From assembly GCA_025403435.1 (NCBI GenBank), contig CM046333.1, forward strand, positions 36,291,521-36,355,520: a stretch of DNA of 64,000 nucleotides, read 5' to 3'. Below, piece by piece: positions 60,919 through 64,000 of the stretch; within the stretch, counting starts at the first letter, position 1, and every line of letters starts with the position of its first letter. Below the pieces are notes generated by a model, which saw only the letters and a list, made by a program, of their open reading frames with translations, searched no databases and was not told where the DNA came from. Both the position numbers and the translations under genes were made by a program. The DNA comes from Artocarpus heterophyllus. Lineage: Eukaryota > Streptophyta > Magnoliopsida > Rosales > Moraceae.

Positions 60919-61966
60919 GAATGGATGCTCCTTTTTTGCTCGATTGCTAGGGTTGTATGGATTTGTGTTTTGCTTCTCAGTTATAGATGTACTGTAGAAG
61001 CCCATTTCAGAGTAGCATTTCTTTTTGGGTCAAAATGAGATGTTTAGAACTATTTGACAGACTTTAGTATGTAATAGGAGAGTTCAACGGCAGATAAAAA
61101 TTCTATGGACAAATATTGCACCCAAAAAAAAAAAAGACAATTCTATGGCACAATTTTAAGGTTAGGTCTTTATTAAACTTCGCTATATTGTTGTAGTTTT
61201 TTTTAAAAAAATTAATTTTAGATGTTTGATACCACAAATTTCTCCTTTGAGAAGTAAAGGCATTGCATGATAAAGTTCTCCTTTGAGTTTTCCTATTTGA
61301 CTAAAACAAAATAGTAAAGGGAAAAAAAGAAGAAGAAGCAAAGATGAAATAGTAGTATAATTGATGATAACAACAAAACTCAAACTTTTCTTGCAAGGAA
61401 TAAAAAAAAAAAAAAAACGTCAACCTACACTCATTGAATTTATTTGTTAACATCTCTTATGTTAAGGATTAGAAGGGTATTTATTTAAAAAGAAAAAAAA
61501 TATCTCAACCTAAAGATCTCATTTGGTTGATCTTTTAAGTTTCACCAATTATAACGTTAAAGAAAATTGAGAGAGAGAAAGCGAGAGAGAGATGACTAAG
61601 AGGCACGCTCACGGATTTGTATTATTAGCTTGAGACTTAGAAGTGCTAATCTTGAAGCCTCATATGCCTAAGTTTCTGATATATAATGAATTCCACCATA
61701 AAGCAAAGGGAGGGATGAGTTTTTACTTTGGTAATGGCGGTGGGACAATTTGAATTCTTGCGTTGCGAGTTAGAGGGTAGGCAAAGGTGTAACAACAAAG
61801 GGAATAAAAGTTACAAGCTTCTTAACCACAAAGGCAAAGGTGTAACCCAAGAATTCTTAGGGGAAGCAAAGAGAACAAAAGGAAAACGAGGAAATAGCTT
61901 GCGTTGAGCTTTGTAATCAAGTACAAGACTATAAGTAGGCCATTTTCCAGTCAATATAAATTTTTT

Positions 61967-62924
61967 CGAGTTTTTGACACATTTACCTCTTAAATTTTAG
62001 GCTTTTTTATAATGTAGTTTTTAAATTTTTTCGTAGCAACTGAGTCTTTAAACTTAGCTAAGTGTGACATTTAAGTCCTTAATCATAAACTTTTGTCAAA
62101 ATTAACTAATAGTTAGAATCAATTTTAATTAAAAATATTGTACTATATGAGGGCTTTATATTATAGTAATTTTTTACTTTGGACTATAACATGTGAGGGC
62201 TTGTCACTATTTGTTGGTTAGAACTAATTAGTTCTAACCAAAAGTTAAACACCCTATTAGATGAAAAATGATTACGTGAATGCACATAACCCATCTCAAA
62301 AGGAATGAGCAGAATTTGAGCATTACAATAATTAAAATATACATATAAGCCAACTAATTTGTTAAAAAATAATTAAGAATTATATAATTTATTTTGCTTT
62401 TTCCTATTTTTTTGGTATAAAATTGAACAACTTGACTCTTATTAGAACCAAAGAAGGTGCATGAGTATTCTAAATAGGTCATGTGATCATTTTCTGTCTC
62501 GATTCAAATTTTTGCTTAAAAACTTTCTAAATGTTGCAAAATTTCTTAAAGTTTGCGACTTTAATATCTTGATAATTATTTTGAGGAATTTACAGGGCTT
62601 GGGTAATAACAGAAATGAGTCGAGATGAGTACTGGGTGTTTTGTCCAAGAGAACTCAAGTAGCCTCTTTATCTATTGATCAGTGCTTGATCAAGATATAA
62701 TTCATGCCGAATGTTAATTCTGTTGTACCTGGACTAACAGGATGATATAGATTTGATTCATCAAGTGGCATTATGTTGTACCTCTCATTTTATAAGTAAG
62801 TTTATAATTAAGACTTAATTGTCACACCTTTTTAAGTTTAGGAACTCAATTGACACAAAAAAAGTTTAAGAATTACATTGCAAAAATGCTAAAAGTTTTA
62901 AGAGACAATCGTACCAAAAACCCT
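61967..62924. mobile_element. Non-autonomous element with about 115-bp terminal inverted repeats
   Basis: 61967-62080 and 62815-62924 are inverted copies of each other with moderate divergence. Both contain, in opposite orientation, TGTCACAC, AAGTTTA(A/G)(A/G)ACTCA, TTTAA(A/G)AA(C/T)TACATT and a TTAAGAG block. The outer ends read GAGTTTTTG and its counterpart CAAAAACCC. Flanks AAATTTTTT (61958-61966) and AAATTTTCT (62925-62933) match at 8 of 9 bases, which would suit a Mutator-type 9-bp duplication. No transposase ORF is seen. A small repeat-family copy is nested inside. Confidence 0.55.
62095..62265. repeat. Small A/T-rich repeat family, copy 10 (nested)
   Basis: It contains GTTAGAATCAATTTTAATT near its left end and ATTAGTTCTAACCAAAAG near its right end, with CATGTGAGGGCTTGTCAC inside, and ends AAACACCCTATTA. 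It lies within the 61967-62924 element. Confidence 0.5.
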
Positions 62925-62933
62925 AAATTTTCT

Positions 62934-64000
62934 TGTAAAGAGACAAAGTTGATCTTGCTAGTTAATAGACCATCAAAGTTCAAATATTGTCTTCAAAATA
63001 AAAACAAGTTGTCTCATTTACTGTCTTGCGGTTAAATTTTGACAGCTCGAAAGTTTCTTTTCCCTCTTTTGATGCAAAAAGAAATGAAGAGAACTTATAA
63101 GTTTTCTTAATTATATTGAAAAGTTCAAGAGTTATTTTAGTGGACTTGACCTCAAGATGTGTTTAAGTTTATGACTCTTTCTAAAGTGCACTCACCATTA
63201 GGCTACATTTATATAGGCTAAAAGAGTATAGGAGAATAATTCTTACGTTAGTCATGGTTTCAAACTTCTCGAGTTTTCAAGAATGAAGATAAAAGCTAAA
63301 AAATAATAGAAAGGACATGCTTCTCTTCTTAGTTATAGTTTTATACTTTTCTCAGTTCTTGATAGAGATGGCAGCATTCCCCACTGTCAGGGTGGAGACG
63401 TGTAGAGATCTTCGCCCTGAATAAGACAAAGATGGAGGGAAAATATTCAGGGATAGAGTTGAAGATAGAAGCAAAGTCTTGTCCCTAAGTCGGGAGTGGG
63501 ATGAGGACGGGGATGCACTCCTTTTGCCTTGGCCCCTGTATATGTATATATATATTTAAAAAATATGCACATCAATTTTTTTTGTATGCCTATATTTTTT
63601 GTTTGAAACTTTTTTTTTTTTTTGTAAACATTAAATTTAGATTTAAATTTCTGATGAATTTCATCTTATTTTTTGTTCATAACTGTGGAAATTTCCATTA
63701 TTAATAAAAATTATTGTTTGTGGGGATTGAGACGGGTACGGATAAACTTTCCTTAAAAAGGATTTTTAGACTCCATCTTGCCTCTTTGTAGTAGTGGATG
63801 GGGGTGGAGATGAGAATGGTTTTGGAGAGAGGAGATGGAGAGAGAAAAACATTATGTAAGACTACTCCGCCCCATTGTCATCCCTAGTTAGTTCTTGAGA
63901 GTGAACGAATACCAAGAGGGATATCAGTTTTGTTGTTGAAGGACAAAAATTTGTCAATTATAACTATAGCATATCATTGTAGAATCTACTTAAGACTTTA
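62934..64000. other. Gene-free interval at the window end
   Basis: No gene is recognised. From about 63360 to 63890 the plus strand is unusually G-rich for this region (GGGATGAGGACGGGGATG, GGATGGGGGTGGAGATGAG) and closes with CCGCCCCATTGTCATCCCTA. This is a phrase I associate with a dispersed plant repeat. It encloses a T-rich centre. Confidence 0.4.

Larger units (their letters stand above)
57519..61957. other. Gene-free interval upstream of the GATA gene
   Basis: The first 350 bases are the GATA leader and promoter side, rich in GA/TC runs (57640-57700). No further gene is recognised. A (GATGTT)n-like microsatellite lies at about 58696-58725, small repeat-family copies at 58255-58440 and 59635-59825, and a GC-richer patch with five G-boxes at 60600-60920. 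Confidence 0.45.

Overview
The window is nuclear DNA from a flowering plant, most likely a eudicot. The genes are widely spaced and carry introns, and their products are typical land-plant proteins: a plant Munc13/PATROL1-like protein, a class I GATA factor, a NUCLEAR FUSION DEFECTIVE 6-like peptide, PTH2, an RCC1 protein and a SWIM/RING protein. The intergenic DNA is A/T-rich and full of LTR retrotransposons, small inverted-repeat elements and SINE-like insertions. The species cannot be named from the sequence.

Layout. 1.6-5.7 kb (+): a five-exon Munc13-like gene of 985 codons. Its 3' end is duplicated in tandem to 7.2 kb. 7.7-7.9 kb (-): an orphan terminal exon. 8.2-22.9 kb: a nested repeat block. 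Debris of a Ty3/gypsy chromovirus-type family is split by one nearly intact 10.6-kb Ty3/gypsy Tat-lineage element (9087-19712, target duplication GGTAC). That element has gag-pro, RT, two RNase H regions and integrase on the + strand, all broken by stops and frameshifts. On the - strand it carries a three-exon spliced antisense gene. 25.7-28.6 kb (-): an RCC1-repeat gene, followed upstream by an odd 0.85-kb array of degenerate TGTCGTTT words. 30.8-31.5 kb (-): a SWIM plus RING zinc-finger gene with an apparent 1-bp frameshift. 36.3-39.2 kb (+): peptidyl-tRNA hydrolase 2, eight exons and two candidate first exons. 40.7-43.4 kb (+): an NFD6-like small protein gene with two alternative C-termini; its long intron holds a SINE. 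45.6-49.9 kb: a 4.3-kb solo LTR with a perfect TAATA target duplication. 56.0-57.5 kb (-): a GATA factor close to the GATA9/GATA12 type. The rest (49.9-56 kb and 57.6-64 kb) is intergenic and A/T-rich. It holds copies of one small repeat family, a long-TIR element and a cluster of G-boxes.

The host genes are not a functional cluster. They cover secretion/exocytosis, translation quality control, organelle function, ubiquitin ligation and transcription, as expected of a random plant locus. The most unusual content is the spliced antisense gene of the Tat element, the TGTCGTTT array, the solo LTR with its hairpin minisatellite, and the splice oddities (two GC-AG introns, paired alternative first exons, alternative last exons). 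Exon joins were derived by hand from reading frame, splice dinucleotides and family conservation. They have not been checked against transcripts.
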